NCBI GenBank assembly: GCA_027022125.1
Contig: JALVZI010000497.1
Coordinates: forward strand, 1 to 21,830
Origin: Anaerolineae bacterium
GTDB lineage: Bacteria; Chloroflexota; Anaerolineae; 4572-78
Length of the DNA stretch: 21,830 nucleotides
Direction: 5' to 3'
Part shown: one piece after another, positions 13,507-20,941 of the stretch
How the letters are laid out: the number at the start of each line of letters is the position of its first letter
How positions within the stretch are numbered: position 1 is the stretch's first letter
Translations under genes and position numbers: made by a program
Notes under the pieces: model-generated
What the model saw: the letters and a program-made list of their open reading frames with translations, nothing else
Databases searched by the model: none
What the model was told of the DNA's origin: nothing

Positions 13507-14052
13507 TTATTTAGCCTTGCCAGCTTTACCGGCTTTGCGTCGTACTTTTTCGCCTTTGTATCGAATGCCTTTGCCTTTATACGGCTCGGGCGGACGGGTG
13601 CGGCGAATGCGGGCGGCAATTTCGCCGACTACGGCTTTATCGATGCCTTTTACGGCAAGGCTCCGTCCGCCTTTTTCCACGGTGAATTCTATATTTTCTT
13701 CCGGCTCAAACACCACCGGATGCGAATAGCCAACGTTCAAAACCAGGTTTTTCCCATCCATCACGGCACGATAGCCCACGCCCTCGATTTGAAGTTCGCG
13801 GGTAAAACCCTGACTCACGCCGACGACCATATTGTTTATCAGCGCGCGCACCAGTCCGTGCAACGCGCGGTGATGTCGCTGGTCGGTCGGGCGGGAAACT
13901 TTTACCTGATTGCCTTCTACCACCACAGAAATATCCGGTGAAAACGATTGTGTCAATTGCCCCTTGGGACCTTTTACGGTTACTTCGTTATTTTTTACGG
14001 TAACGGTTACGCCGTTTGGAAGGGGAATTGGTATCTTTCCGATTCTAGCCAT
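13507..14052 (-). CDS. rplF: 50S ribosomal protein L6
   Basis: 181 aa, two tandem L6 folds. The N-terminal ARIGKIPIPLPNGVTVTVKN and VTVKGPKGQLTQSF are followed by the linker GVSQGFTRELQIEGVGYRA. The conserved C-terminal RTRPPEPYKGKGIRYKGEKV contains the L6 signature. L6 lies at the base of the L7/L12 stalk near the sarcin-ricin loop. The gap after rpsH is 14 bp. Confidence 0.97.
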   Translation of the reverse strand: MARIGKIPIPLPNGVTVTVKNNEVTVKGPKGQLTQSFSPDISVVVEGNQVKVSRPTDQRHHRALHGLVRALINNMVVGVSQGFTRELQIEGVGYRAVMDGKNLVLNVGYSHPVVFEPEENIEFTVEKGGRSLAVKGIDKAVVGEIAARIRRTRPPEPYKGKGIRYKGEKVRRKAGKAGKAK

Positions 14053-14066
14053 TTTTCTCTACCCCC

Positions 14067-14471
14067 TTACCACACATAACACAGTATTTCGCCGCCGACA
14101 CCCAGTTTTCGGGCTTTTCTGCCGGTCATCACGCCTTGGGGGGTGGTAAGAATGGCGACACCCAAACCACTGCGAACCCAGGGGATGTTGTCACGTTTGG
14201 TATAAACCCGGCGTCCGGGTTTACTCACACGTTTCAATCCGTTGATGACCAACCGCGGATGGCGTTCATTGGTGTATTTTAAGGTTATTTCCAGCGTTTT
14301 TTGCGGCGTGGTCGGTTTAACGTTAAAGCCTTTAATGTAGCCTTCTTCCAGCAAAATTTGAGAGATGGCTTCTAACATTTTTGAACTCGGCATAACCACG
14401 CGCTGTTTTTTTGCCATACCGGCGTTTCTAATGCGCGCCAGCATATCGGCAATTGGATCTGTTACAGGCAT
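14067..14471 (-). CDS. rpsH: 30S ribosomal protein S8
   Basis: 134 aa. The protein starts MPVTDPIADMLARIRNAGMA and has VMPSSKMLEAISQILLEEGY. The C-terminal rRNA-binding part is RSGLGVAILTTPQGVMTGRK, ending in GGEILCYVW. In E. coli S8 is the translational repressor of the spc operon. Here the gap before rpsH is 44 bp. The ATG has GGAG 10 nt upstream. Confidence 0.97.
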   Translation of the reverse strand: MPVTDPIADMLARIRNAGMAKKQRVVMPSSKMLEAISQILLEEGYIKGFNVKPTTPQKTLEITLKYTNERHPRLVINGLKRVSKPGRRVYTKRDNIPWVRSGLGVAILTTPQGVMTGRKARKLGVGGEILCYVW

Positions 14472-14515
14472 ACTACGGTTCTCCTTTACAAGTGAGCAGT
14501 ATCAGGTGCTCTGAC

Positions 14516-14698
14516 TTACCAACTTGACTTTACAACTCCCGGAATTTGACCTTCGTTTGCCAATTCACGGAAGCAGATGCGGCACAAGTCAAATCGCCGC
14601 ATATAACCCCGCGGACGACCGCAACGGCTGCAGCGGTTTCGCACACGGGTGGGGTATTTGCGGTTTTTTTCGCGGTTAATCATTGATTTTTTTGCCAT
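14516..14698 (-). CDS. rpsN: 30S ribosomal protein S14 type Z
   Basis: 60 aa, the short zinc-bearing S14 (type Z). C23-SR-C26 and C39-RI-C42 make the zinc site, within NRCSRCGRPRGY and FDLCRICFREL. It ends in GQIPGVVKSSW, the usual family tail. It is only 6 bp behind rplE. No zinc-independent paralogue is in the window. Confidence 0.97.
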   Translation of the reverse strand: MAKKSMINREKNRKYPTRVRNRCSRCGRPRGYMRRFDLCRICFRELANEGQIPGVVKSSW

Positions 14699-14704
14699 AA
14701 ACGG

Positions 14705-15250
14705 TTAACTCCTTTTTACAAAGGGCATCCCCAGCAGGTCGAGCATGCGGCGCCCTTCTTCGTCTGAATCGGCAGTGGTGACGATGGTTACTTCCATCCC
14801 CCGAATTTTGTCGATTTTATCGTAATCAATTTCGGGCCACACCAGTTGCTCACGGAAGCCCAGCGTGTAATTGCCGCGCCCGTCGAAACTGTTGGGAGAA
14901 ATACCCCGAAAGTCTCGTTTACGCGGCAGGGCGACGCTCACCAAACGGTCGAAAAAGTCCCACATTCGCTTGCCGCGCAGGGTTACTTTTACGCCGATGG
15001 GGTTTCCGGCACGCAGGTGGAAAGTGGCGATGGATTTTTTGGCGCGGGTGATAACCGGCTGCTGTCCGGTTATTTTACGAATGTCTTCCACCGCGCTATC
15101 AAGGTATTTGCTGTTTTGAAGTGCCTCACCAAGCCCAACGTTGACCACAATTTTTTCCATTCTGGGAACCTGCATCACATTTTTGTAGCCAAATTCGTCC
15201 ATCAGGGCTGGTACCACTTCGGTTCTGTATTTATCTAGCATTCTCGGCAT
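14705..15250 (-). CDS. rplE: 50S ribosomal protein L5
   Basis: 181 aa. VPRMEKIVVNVGLGEALQNS and ITGQQPVITRAKKSIATFHL are diagnostic, followed by GNPIGVKVTLRGKRMWDFFD and GRGNYTLGFREQLVWPEIDY. L5 binds 5S rRNA and contacts P-site tRNA. The ATG has GAGGT at 7 nt. The gap after rplX is 23 bp. Confidence 0.97.
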   Translation of the reverse strand: MPRMLDKYRTEVVPALMDEFGYKNVMQVPRMEKIVVNVGLGEALQNSKYLDSAVEDIRKITGQQPVITRAKKSIATFHLRAGNPIGVKVTLRGKRMWDFFDRLVSVALPRKRDFRGISPNSFDGRGNYTLGFREQLVWPEIDYDKIDKIRGMEVTIVTTADSDEEGRRMLDLLGMPFVKRS

Positions 15251-15273
15251 AAAACACCTCAGTCAGTACCGGT

Positions 15274-15633
15274 TTAGTCGATGGTTGCGCCACAGCGTTT
15301 GCATACCCGCTGTTTTACGCCATCTGCAATCTCTATTTTTACCCGTGTGGGTTCTCCACAACTTGGGCAAACCAACATTACGTTTGAAATGTGTATCGGA
15401 GCCTCAAATTCGATGATACCGGTTTGGGTTCGCGTTTGGCTTACCGGGCGCTGGTGTTTTTTAACCATACGCACACCGGAAACCACCACCCGGTCTTTAT
15501 TCGGGTTGCGACGGGCGGGACGACCGCGCCGGGAAGGGTCGTAGCCTTTTTTTACTTCTTTTACTTCGCCCTGAACACCCAAGTCGTTACCAGCGATAAC
15601 TTGAACGGTGTCTCCTTTTTTTATTTTCTGCAT
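15274..15633 (-). CDS. rplX: 50S ribosomal protein L24 with zinc ribbon
   Basis: 119 aa. The KOW domain opens it (KIKKGDTVQVIAGNDLGVQG). Two features stand out. First, a basic insert of about 15 residues after the KOW strand (KKGYDPSRRGRPARRNPNKD, residues 28-47) where many L24 proteins have a short loop. Second, four cysteines, C89-x2-C92 and C111-x2-C114, which form a zinc ribbon that L24 of Bacillus and E. coli lacks. L24 is an early 50S assembly factor at the exit tunnel. GAGGAG precedes the ATG. Confidence 0.96.
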   Translation of the reverse strand: MQKIKKGDTVQVIAGNDLGVQGEVKEVKKGYDPSRRGRPARRNPNKDRVVVSGVRMVKKHQRPVSQTRTQTGIIEFEAPIHISNVMLVCPSCGEPTRVKIEIADGVKQRVCKRCGATID

Positions 15634-15672
15634 ACTAAAAACTCCTCACGGCTGATTGTTTTGGACACCGAA

Positions 15673-16044
15673 TTACAGTACTTCCGGCGCCAGCGAAACG
15701 ATGCGCATAAACCCTTTTTCGCGAAGTTCGCGGGCGACGGGTCCAAAAATGCGCGTCCCTTTTGGTGAGCGACCGTCGTTGTCCAAAAGTACAGCTGCGT
15801 TTTCATCAAATCGAATGTACGAACCATCACGGCGACCGACTTCTTTTTTGGTGCGAACGATGACGGCTTTAACGATGTCGCCTTTTTTTACGCCGCTATG
15901 GGGGGCGGCTTGCTTTACGGTGGCGGTAATAACATCACCGAGGCTGCCGTATCGGCGTTTGGAACCGCCGGTCACTTGAATGCACAGAATTTCTTTTGCG
16001 CCCGTGTTATCGGCAACTTTTAATCTGCTCTCTTTTTGAATCAT
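15673..16044 (-). CDS. rplN: 50S ribosomal protein L14
   Basis: 123 aa. MIQKESRLKVADNTGAKEIL is the L14 N-terminus. GDVITATVKQAAPHSGVKKG and KAVIVRTKKEVGRRDGSYIR follow, then the conserved NAAVLLDNDGRSPKGTRIFG. L14 forms an intersubunit bridge with 16S rRNA and is the docking site of RsfS. GGGAG precedes the ATG. The gap after rpsQ is 34 bp. Confidence 0.97.
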   Translation of the reverse strand: MIQKESRLKVADNTGAKEILCIQVTGGSKRRYGSLGDVITATVKQAAPHSGVKKGDIVKAVIVRTKKEVGRRDGSYIRFDENAAVLLDNDGRSPKGTRIFGPVARELREKGFMRIVSLAPEVL

Positions 16045-16078
16045 TGTGCTCTCCCAAGATTGTCCTATTGAGCCTGCA

Positions 16079-16336
16079 CTATTGCTGAGCGCGCTCTAAA
16101 ATTTCCGTCATCACCCAGCGTTTTTCTTTGCTCAACGGGCGAGATTCAACGATTTTTACGGTGTCACCCATAGCTGCCTGATTGTTTTCATCGTGAGCCT
16201 TGTATTTTTTGCTGAGACGAATAACTTTTCCGTACAAGGGATGGCGCTTGGTGCGGCTTACACTAACTACAATTGTTTTGTCCATTTTGTCACTGATTAC
16301 GCGACCAACCAATGTTTTTCGATTTTCTTGTGCCAT
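16079..16336 (-). CDS. rpsQ: 30S ribosomal protein S17
   Basis: 85 aa, OB-fold primary 16S rRNA binder. KTLVGRVISDKMDKTIVVSV and RTKRHPLYGKVIRLSKKYKA are followed by GDTVKIVESRPLSKEKRW, all family signatures. AGAGGT precedes the ATG. It is 9 bp after rpmC. Confidence 0.97.
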   Translation of the reverse strand: MAQENRKTLVGRVISDKMDKTIVVSVSRTKRHPLYGKVIRLSKKYKAHDENNQAAMGDTVKIVESRPLSKEKRWVMTEILERAQQ

Positions 16337-16345
16337 ATTACACCT

Positions 16346-16540
16346 CTATAACCCTTGCGCCTTTTGGCTAGCCACAGTCTTCAAGCGAGCAATCTCTCGT
16401 TTAACCACTTTTACGCGGTTGTAATCTTTTAATTGTTTGCTGGCAAGTTGAAACCGCAGGTTAAACAATTCTTGATACGCTTCTTCAATTTTCTGTTCGA
16501 TTTCGTCCAATGACATTTCTCTGATTTCGTTGGCAAACAT
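16346..16540 (-). CDS. rpmC: 50S ribosomal protein L29
   Basis: 64 aa, two-helix coiled hairpin. FANEIREMSLDEIEQKIEEA and ELFNLRFQLASKQLKDYNRV are standard L29. It binds near the exit tunnel with L23 and is a docking site for SRP and trigger factor. Its ATG shares one base with the rplP stop (TAATG), so translation is coupled. Confidence 0.96.
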   Translation of the reverse strand: MFANEIREMSLDEIEQKIEEAYQELFNLRFQLASKQLKDYNRVKVVKREIARLKTVASQKAQGL

Positions 16541-16956
16541 TACTGCACCCCCTGCCGAGTGATGAACTGGGTTTTGATGGGGAGTTTGTGGCTTGCCAGA
16601 CGCATGGCTTCTTTTGCCACATCTTCGGGCACACCGGACAATTCAAACAAAATGCGTCCGGGTTTTACAACGGCGGCGTAATATTCCACATTCCCTTTAC
16701 CGCTGCCCATACGAGTTTCGGCGGCTTTTTGGGTGATGGGTTTATCGGGAAAAATTCTAATCCAGAATTTACCGCCACGCCGAATGTAACGCACCACGGC
16801 TCGACGTGCCGCTTCGATTTGGCGGCTGTTAATCCACGCCGGTTCCAGCGCTTGCAGTGCGTAATCTCCAAACGCGATGTGCGTGCCGCGTCCGGCTTTT
16901 CCCTTCATTCTGCCGCGCATTTGCTTGCGATACTTAAATCTTTTTGGCATTAACAT
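16540..16956 (-). CDS. rplP: 50S ribosomal protein L16
   Basis: 138 aa. MLMPKRFKYRKQMRGRMKGK opens the family fold. GKFWIRIFPDKPITQKAAET and RMGSGKGNVEYYAAVVKPGR are the L16 signatures around the A-site tRNA elbow. An AGGAG lies 8 nt before the ATG. It is 21 bp after rpsC and overlaps rpmC by one base. Confidence 0.97.
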   Translation of the reverse strand: MLMPKRFKYRKQMRGRMKGKAGRGTHIAFGDYALQALEPAWINSRQIEAARRAVVRYIRRGGKFWIRIFPDKPITQKAAETRMGSGKGNVEYYAAVVKPGRILFELSGVPEDVAKEAMRLASHKLPIKTQFITRQGVQ

Positions 16957-16977
16957 GGTTATCTCTCCTGCAACGGG

Positions 16978-17652
16978 TTACGATGCGCTGAACGCCCCGC
17001 TGATTTCTTCTTTCGATTCCGGCAGAATATCGCCTTTGTACACCCACACTTTGATGCCGATTTTGCTGAACGTGGTCAGTGCTTCCACGTGCGCGTAATC
17101 AATATCGGCGCGCAAGGTGTGGCGCGGAATACGCCCTTCGCGCACGGTTTCGCGGCGAGCCATATCTGCCCCGCCCAGCCGACCGCCGACGGTAATCATA
17201 ATACCTTTGGCGCCCGCTTTCATCGCGCGGCGAACGGCTTGTTTCATGGCGCGTTTGTGCGAAATACGGCGTTCCAACTGCTGCGCGATACTTTGCCCGA
17301 TAAGGTAGGCGTCGGTGTCAATGTTATCCACTTCCAAAATATCCAAATGGATTTTCTTGCCGGTGAGTTCTTCCAATTTTTTGCGTAAAAGGTTTACATT
17401 TGCCCCTTTTCGCCCAATCAGAATACCCGGTTTGGCGGTGTGAATTTTTATGGATACCTGACGTGCCACAGGGAGGCGTTCAATTTCTATTTTCGAAATC
17501 CCGGCGCTATCGTTTTCTTCGCGGATGAGTTTGCGAATGGCGCGGTCTTCACCCAGCAACGCGGCATATTCCCGACCTTCGGCATACCACTGCGCCTGAT
17601 GGTTCTTTGTAATTCCTAAACGAAATCCAATCGGATGTACTTTTCGACCCAA
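16978..17652 (-). CDS. rpsC: 30S ribosomal protein S3
   Basis: 224 aa. I start it at TTG 17650-17652, because it yields the family N-terminus (GRKVHPIGFRLGITKN) and has GGGAGG 5 nt upstream. An ATG at 17685 would add 11 residues and overlap rplV by 23 bp. The KH RNA-binding domain shows KPGILIGRKGANVNLLRKKL. The C-terminal domain has GGRLGGADMARRETVREGRI and DIDYAHVEALTTFSKIGIKV. S3 lines the mRNA entry channel. Confidence 0.96.
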   Translation of the reverse strand: MGRKVHPIGFRLGITKNHQAQWYAEGREYAALLGEDRAIRKLIREENDSAGISKIEIERLPVARQVSIKIHTAKPGILIGRKGANVNLLRKKLEELTGKKIHLDILEVDNIDTDAYLIGQSIAQQLERRISHKRAMKQAVRRAMKAGAKGIMITVGGRLGGADMARRETVREGRIPRHTLRADIDYAHVEALTTFSKIGIKVWVYKGDILPESKEEISGAFSAS

Positions 17653-17657
17653 GATGA

Positions 17658-17664
17658 CCTCCCT
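17658..17664 (-). promoter_or_regulatory. Ribosome-binding site that decides the rpsC start
   Basis: AGGGAGG on the minus strand, spanning the rplV stop, lies 5 nt before TTG 17650-17652. It gives S3 a canonical N-terminus and favours the TTG over the in-frame ATG at 17685. Confidence 0.7.
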
Positions 17665-18007
17665 ATGCTCTTTCTTCCAACACAACTGTGATGTGAGATG
17701 TGCGCTTGATGATGGGCTTTACCCGCCCGCGTGCGCCGAAACGCATTCGTTTTAAGCGGGGACCTTCGTTTGCCCAAATTTGCGCTATAACCAAATCTTC
17801 ACCGTTGAGCCCGTAGTTTTCTTCCGCGTTGGCGACAGCGCTTTTTACAGTTTTTGCCACGGTGTGCGCAGCGGCATGGGGCATCAGGTTCAGCACCTGC
17901 AACGCTTGCAGCGCGGGCATACCACGCACGGCGTTCACCACCCGGCGCGCTTTCAGCGGCGACCCCATCATGTATTTAGATACTGCTTGAACTTGAATAT
18001 CTGCCAT
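17663..18007 (-). CDS. rplV: 50S ribosomal protein L22
   Basis: 114 aa. KYMMGSPLKARRVVNAVRGM begins the globular domain. The long beta-hairpin that lines the peptide exit tunnel is GPRLKRMRFGARGR (82-95), intact without known macrolide-resistance type deletions. The end KRTSHITVVLEERA is usual. It follows rpsS by 21 bp, and its stop codon lies within the rpsC ribosome-binding site. Confidence 0.97.
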   Translation of the reverse strand: MADIQVQAVSKYMMGSPLKARRVVNAVRGMPALQALQVLNLMPHAAAHTVAKTVKSAVANAEENYGLNGEDLVIAQIWANEGPRLKRMRFGARGRVKPIIKRTSHITVVLEERA

Positions 18008-18028
18008 AGTTCTTACCTTTTTGTTGAA

Positions 18029-18310
18029 TTAGCGTCGTTTCGACCCTTTTTCTTTAGCGATGTGACCACGGAACAAACGGGTTGGCGCAAATTCTCCCAG
18101 TTTATGCCCCACCATGTTCTCACTGATGTAAATGGGAACATGTCGCCGACCGTCATGCACGGCAATGGTGTGTCCGACCATTTGCGGGTAGATGGTGCTG
18201 GCGCGCGACCACGTTTTGATTACCCGTTTTTCACCGGAGTCGTTCATCGCTTCTATTTTTTTGAGTAACTTCGGGTCAATAAACGGACCTTTTTTTAATG
18301 AACGAGACAT
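18029..18310 (-). CDS. rpsS: 30S ribosomal protein S19
   Basis: 93 aa, exactly the usual size. SRSLKKGPFIDPKLLKKIEA, then TWSRASTIYPQMVGHTIAVH and MVGHKLGEFAPTRLFRGH are diagnostic. S19 pairs with S13 in the 30S head. GGAG precedes the ATG. The gap after rplB is 18 bp. Confidence 0.97.
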   Translation of the reverse strand: MSRSLKKGPFIDPKLLKKIEAMNDSGEKRVIKTWSRASTIYPQMVGHTIAVHDGRRHVPIYISENMVGHKLGEFAPTRLFRGHIAKEKGSKRR

Positions 18311-18328
18311 GCTACACTCCTACTTTCT

Positions 18329-19162
18329 CTACCGGCGTTTTCCGCGTCGGCGAACGATGTATTTATCCGTAACTTTATTGCGGCGAGTTTTCGCGCCCAA
18401 TGCAGGTTTACCCCAAGGTGTTTTCGGTCCGGGCATACCCACCGAAGACCGCCCCTCACCACCGCCATGCGGATGGCTGTCGGGGTCCATTGCGGTTCCG
18501 CGCACACTGGGGCGAATACCCAGCCAGCGTTTTCTACCGGCTTTACCCAGTTTGACAATGTTGTGTTCCACATTACCTACCACACCGATGGTCGCCATAC
18601 ATTCTTGGCTCACCATACGAACTTCGCCGCTGGGCAAACGAAGTTGGGCATACGCGCCCTCTTTCGCCAGCACCTGCGCCGACGTTCCGGCAGAACGAAC
18701 CATTTGTCCGCCTTTGCCGGGGTATAATTCCACATTATGCACTTGTGTACCCAATGGAATACGGCTGATTGGTAATGCGTGCCCCACTTTGATTTCCGCG
18801 TTGGGACCGGACATTACTTTGTCGCCAACACGCAAACCTTGCGGTGCGATGATATATCGCTTTTCGCCGTCGGCGTAAGTTAACAAAGCAATCCGCGCCG
18901 AGCGGTTGGGGTCATATTCGATGGTTGATACGGTTGCCGGAACACCGAATTTATCGCGTTTGAAGTCGATGATTCGGTATTTTCGCTTGTGCCCGCCTCC
19001 GCGATGGCGCACTGTAATGACGCCCCGCGCATTGCGACCGGCTTTTTTATGGAGAGGTTGTGTTAAACTTTTTTCCGGTTTGCTTCGGGTGATGCGTTCA
19101 AAGGTAGAAACGGTCATCCCTCTGCGTCCGGGAGAGGTTGGTTTATAACTCTTGATAGGCAT
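18329..19162 (-). CDS. rplB: 50S ribosomal protein L2
   Basis: 277 aa. MPIKSYKPTSPGRRGMTVST starts the family pattern. The catalytic-centre loop SHPHGGGEGRSSVGMPGPKT is complete; its H230 corresponds to the conserved His near the peptidyl-transferase centre. The tail NKVTDKYIVRRRGKRR is normal. GGAG lies 8 nt before the ATG. The 103-bp gap before it is the widest in the block and contains an inverted repeat (19197-19238). Confidence 0.97.
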   Translation of the reverse strand: MPIKSYKPTSPGRRGMTVSTFERITRSKPEKSLTQPLHKKAGRNARGVITVRHRGGGHKRKYRIIDFKRDKFGVPATVSTIEYDPNRSARIALLTYADGEKRYIIAPQGLRVGDKVMSGPNAEIKVGHALPISRIPLGTQVHNVELYPGKGGQMVRSAGTSAQVLAKEGAYAQLRLPSGEVRMVSQECMATIGVVGNVEHNIVKLGKAGRKRWLGIRPSVRGTAMDPDSHPHGGGEGRSSVGMPGPKTPWGKPALGAKTRRNKVTDKYIVRRRGKRR

Positions 19163-19196
19163 ACATGCACTCCGCTTTTCGCCTATAAAATTTATA

Positions 19197-19238
19197 AAGG
19201 TTAACCGGCTGATTTGCTGTTCGGTTGACGTTAACCTT
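19197..19238. repeat. 9-bp inverted repeat in the rplW-rplB gap
   Basis: AAGGTTAAC (19197-19205) and GTTAACCTT (19230-19238) are perfect complementary arms around 24 nt. On the plus strand the right arm is followed by G and seven T. In the direction of the operon it is followed only by a mixed TATAAATTTTATA stretch. It might be a partial attenuator, an RNA-processing site or a ribosomal protein target between L23 and L2. Confidence 0.55.
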
Positions 19239-19265
19239 GTTTTTTTATAAGCGTTCTTTCGTTAT

Positions 19266-19559
19266 TTAGGCTCCAAAGGCATCTATTCTCTGACCCGGTG
19301 CCAGAGTGACAATTGCTTTTTTGGTTGCAGGTTTTCGTTTTACAACTTTTCGTCCCCACCGCCCAAATTTGGGGATGGATTTGATAACATTCACACGTAC
19401 CACGTCAACATCAAAAATGCGCTCCACGGCTTCGGCGATTTGCAGTTTGTTGGCGCGCAAATCAACTTCAAAAGTGTATTTTCCTTCTGCCGTGGCAGCC
19501 ACACTCTTTTCGGTGACGATGGGACGTTTGATTACTTGATATTCGTTCAATTGAGCCAT
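19266..19559 (-). CDS. rplW: 50S ribosomal protein L23
   Basis: 97 aa. QVIKRPIVTEKSVAATAEGK and YTFEVDLRANKLQIAEAVER are the L23 hallmarks, with DVVRVNVIKSIPKFGRWGRK after them. L23 sits at the exit tunnel and binds SRP and trigger factor. It is 9 bp after rplD; no strong ribosome-binding site apart from AGGG. Confidence 0.96.
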   Translation of the reverse strand: MAQLNEYQVIKRPIVTEKSVAATAEGKYTFEVDLRANKLQIAEAVERIFDVDVVRVNVIKSIPKFGRWGRKVVKRKPATKKAIVTLAPGQRIDAFGA

Positions 19560-19568
19560 AACTTTACC

Positions 19569-20189
19569 CTATCCCAATATGCCTTCGATGACATCGAGCG
19601 CGGCTTTGGGCATAATTACGTAATCGTACCCCAGCAGGTCTTTCACGTTCAAATACCCGGCGCGCAGATATTTCACATCGGCAAGGTTGCTGATGCTTTT
19701 TTCGACATTTTCGTTGCGTTCCGGCAACAACACCACTGCACTGCCATCAACCTGCAAATTGTCCAGCGCCTGCACCATATTTTTGGTTTTCGGTGTATCG
19801 AATGTCAAATCGTCCAGCACAATAATTTGCTCTGCTGCGGCTTTTGCCGATAACGCCGAACGCAATGCCAACCGGCGCATTTTTTTCGGCATTTTTTTAG
19901 TGTATTTGCGCGGTTTCGGACCGAACACCACACCGCCACCCACAAAAATGGGGGCTTTGCGACTGCCATGCCGCGCGCGACCGGTACCTTTTTGGCGATA
20001 CCATTTTGCCGTCGTGCCGACCACTTCGCCGCGGGTTTTGGTGGAATGTGTGCCCTGCCGCGCGTTAGCCAGTTGCCGAACCAATGCCTGATGCATCACA
20101 GCCGTGTGCGGTTCAATGGCGAAAATATCATCACGCAGTTCAACGTCTGCTACTTTTTCTCCGGAAATGTTTTTTACAGGTACTTTCAT
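19569..20189 (-). CDS. rplD: 50S ribosomal protein L4
   Basis: 206 aa. The tunnel loop region ARQGTHSTKTRGEVVGTTAK is followed by WYRQKGTGRARHGSRKAPIF and GPKPRKYTKKMPKKMRRLAL. The C-terminal part has DLLGYDYVIMPKAALDVIEG. In E. coli L4 regulates the S10 operon by both attenuation and translational repression. No matching E. coli-type leader is visible here, since the operon's start lies outside the window. AGGAG precedes the ATG. It is 11 bp after rplC. Confidence 0.97.
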   Translation of the reverse strand: MKVPVKNISGEKVADVELRDDIFAIEPHTAVMHQALVRQLANARQGTHSTKTRGEVVGTTAKWYRQKGTGRARHGSRKAPIFVGGGVVFGPKPRKYTKKMPKKMRRLALRSALSAKAAAEQIIVLDDLTFDTPKTKNMVQALDNLQVDGSAVVLLPERNENVEKSISNLADVKYLRAGYLNVKDLLGYDYVIMPKAALDVIEGILG

Positions 20190-20200
20190 TTTCTACACTC

Positions 20201-20845
20201 CTAGCCCGCACGCTTTTTGGTTTTTCGCGCTTCTTTTACCACAACCAAACCATTTTTCGCGCCGGGAATAGCACCTTTCACCGCCAGCAGGTTACGGTCA
20301 GCATCCACAATCATCACTTCCAAATTCGATACGGTTACGCGCTGACCGCCCATTCTCCCCGCCATTCGCATCCCTTTAAAAACACGACCGGGGGTTGTGC
20401 CGGCGCCAATCGAACCGGGAGCGCGATGACGGTCTGACTGACCGTGCGTTTTGGGACCACCAGCAAAACCATGACGTTTTACCACACCGGCAAACCCTTT
20501 ACCCTTACTGGTACCGACCACATCCACCAAATCGCCGACGGAGAAAACATCGGCGGTGATGACCTGCCCCAGTTCCAAATCTGAATGGTCTTTCACGCGG
20601 AATTCGCGCAGATGCCGCAGCATCGGCACACCGGCTTTTTTCAAGTGCCCACTCATTGGTTTATTGACACGTTTTTCCGACATTTCGCCGTAACCCAGTT
20701 GCACCGCCGAGTAGCCGTCGGTCTCTTTCTCCTTCTTCTGGGTTACATAACACGGACCCGCTTCGATGAGCGTTACCGGCACAACGTGCCCCTGCTCATC
20801 GAAAATTTGGGTCATACCAATTTTCTTTCCTAAAATTCCCTTCAT
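20201..20845 (-). CDS. rplC: 50S ribosomal protein L3
   Basis: 214 aa from the ATG at 20845, the canonical MKGILGKKIGMTQIFDEQGH start. A TTG ten codons upstream is rejected as non-homologous. GTSKGKGFAGVVKRHGFAGG and PGSIGAGTTPGRVFKGMRMA are the L3 signature loops that reach towards the peptidyl-transferase centre. The ATG has no ribosome-binding site of its own (CTGTCGAAAA precedes it). A 14-codon leader frame ends on it as ATGA. It is 96 bp behind rpsJ, unusually wide. Confidence 0.97.
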   Translation of the reverse strand: MKGILGKKIGMTQIFDEQGHVVPVTLIEAGPCYVTQKKEKETDGYSAVQLGYGEMSEKRVNKPMSGHLKKAGVPMLRHLREFRVKDHSDLELGQVITADVFSVGDLVDVVGTSKGKGFAGVVKRHGFAGGPKTHGQSDRHRAPGSIGAGTTPGRVFKGMRMAGRMGGQRVTVSNLEVMIVDADRNLLAVKGAIPGAKNGLVVVKEARKTKKRAG

Positions 20846-20886
20846 TTTTCGACAGGGGAGAGAACTGCTCGGCAAGCGAGCATCAT
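20842..20886 (-). other. 14-codon leader frame overlapping the rplC start (ATGA)
   Basis: ATG at 20884-20886 opens MMLACRAVLSPVEK, with TGA at 20842-20844 sharing ATGA with the rplC start. Purine-rich GGGGTAGGGGGTAGAGA directly precedes it and could bind ribosomes, whereas rplC itself lacks a site. A TGCTCG/CGAGCA hairpin (20866-20882) lies inside. This looks like a translational-coupling leader; whether the peptide matters is unknown. Confidence 0.45.
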
Positions 20887-20941
20887 TCTCTACCCCCTAC
20901 CCCTTTCTCATTATCTCTATGATTGGTAGATAACGAACCGT

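Noticed and set aside
16978..17685. Longer rpsC start at ATG 17685
   Set aside because: It adds a non-homologous N-terminus and overlaps rplV, while TTG 17652 has a strong ribosome-binding site.
19225..19251. Plus-strand TTGACG-15 nt-TATAAG as an antisense promoter
   Set aside because: Short spacer, mismatched boxes and location inside the inverted repeat; too weak to call.
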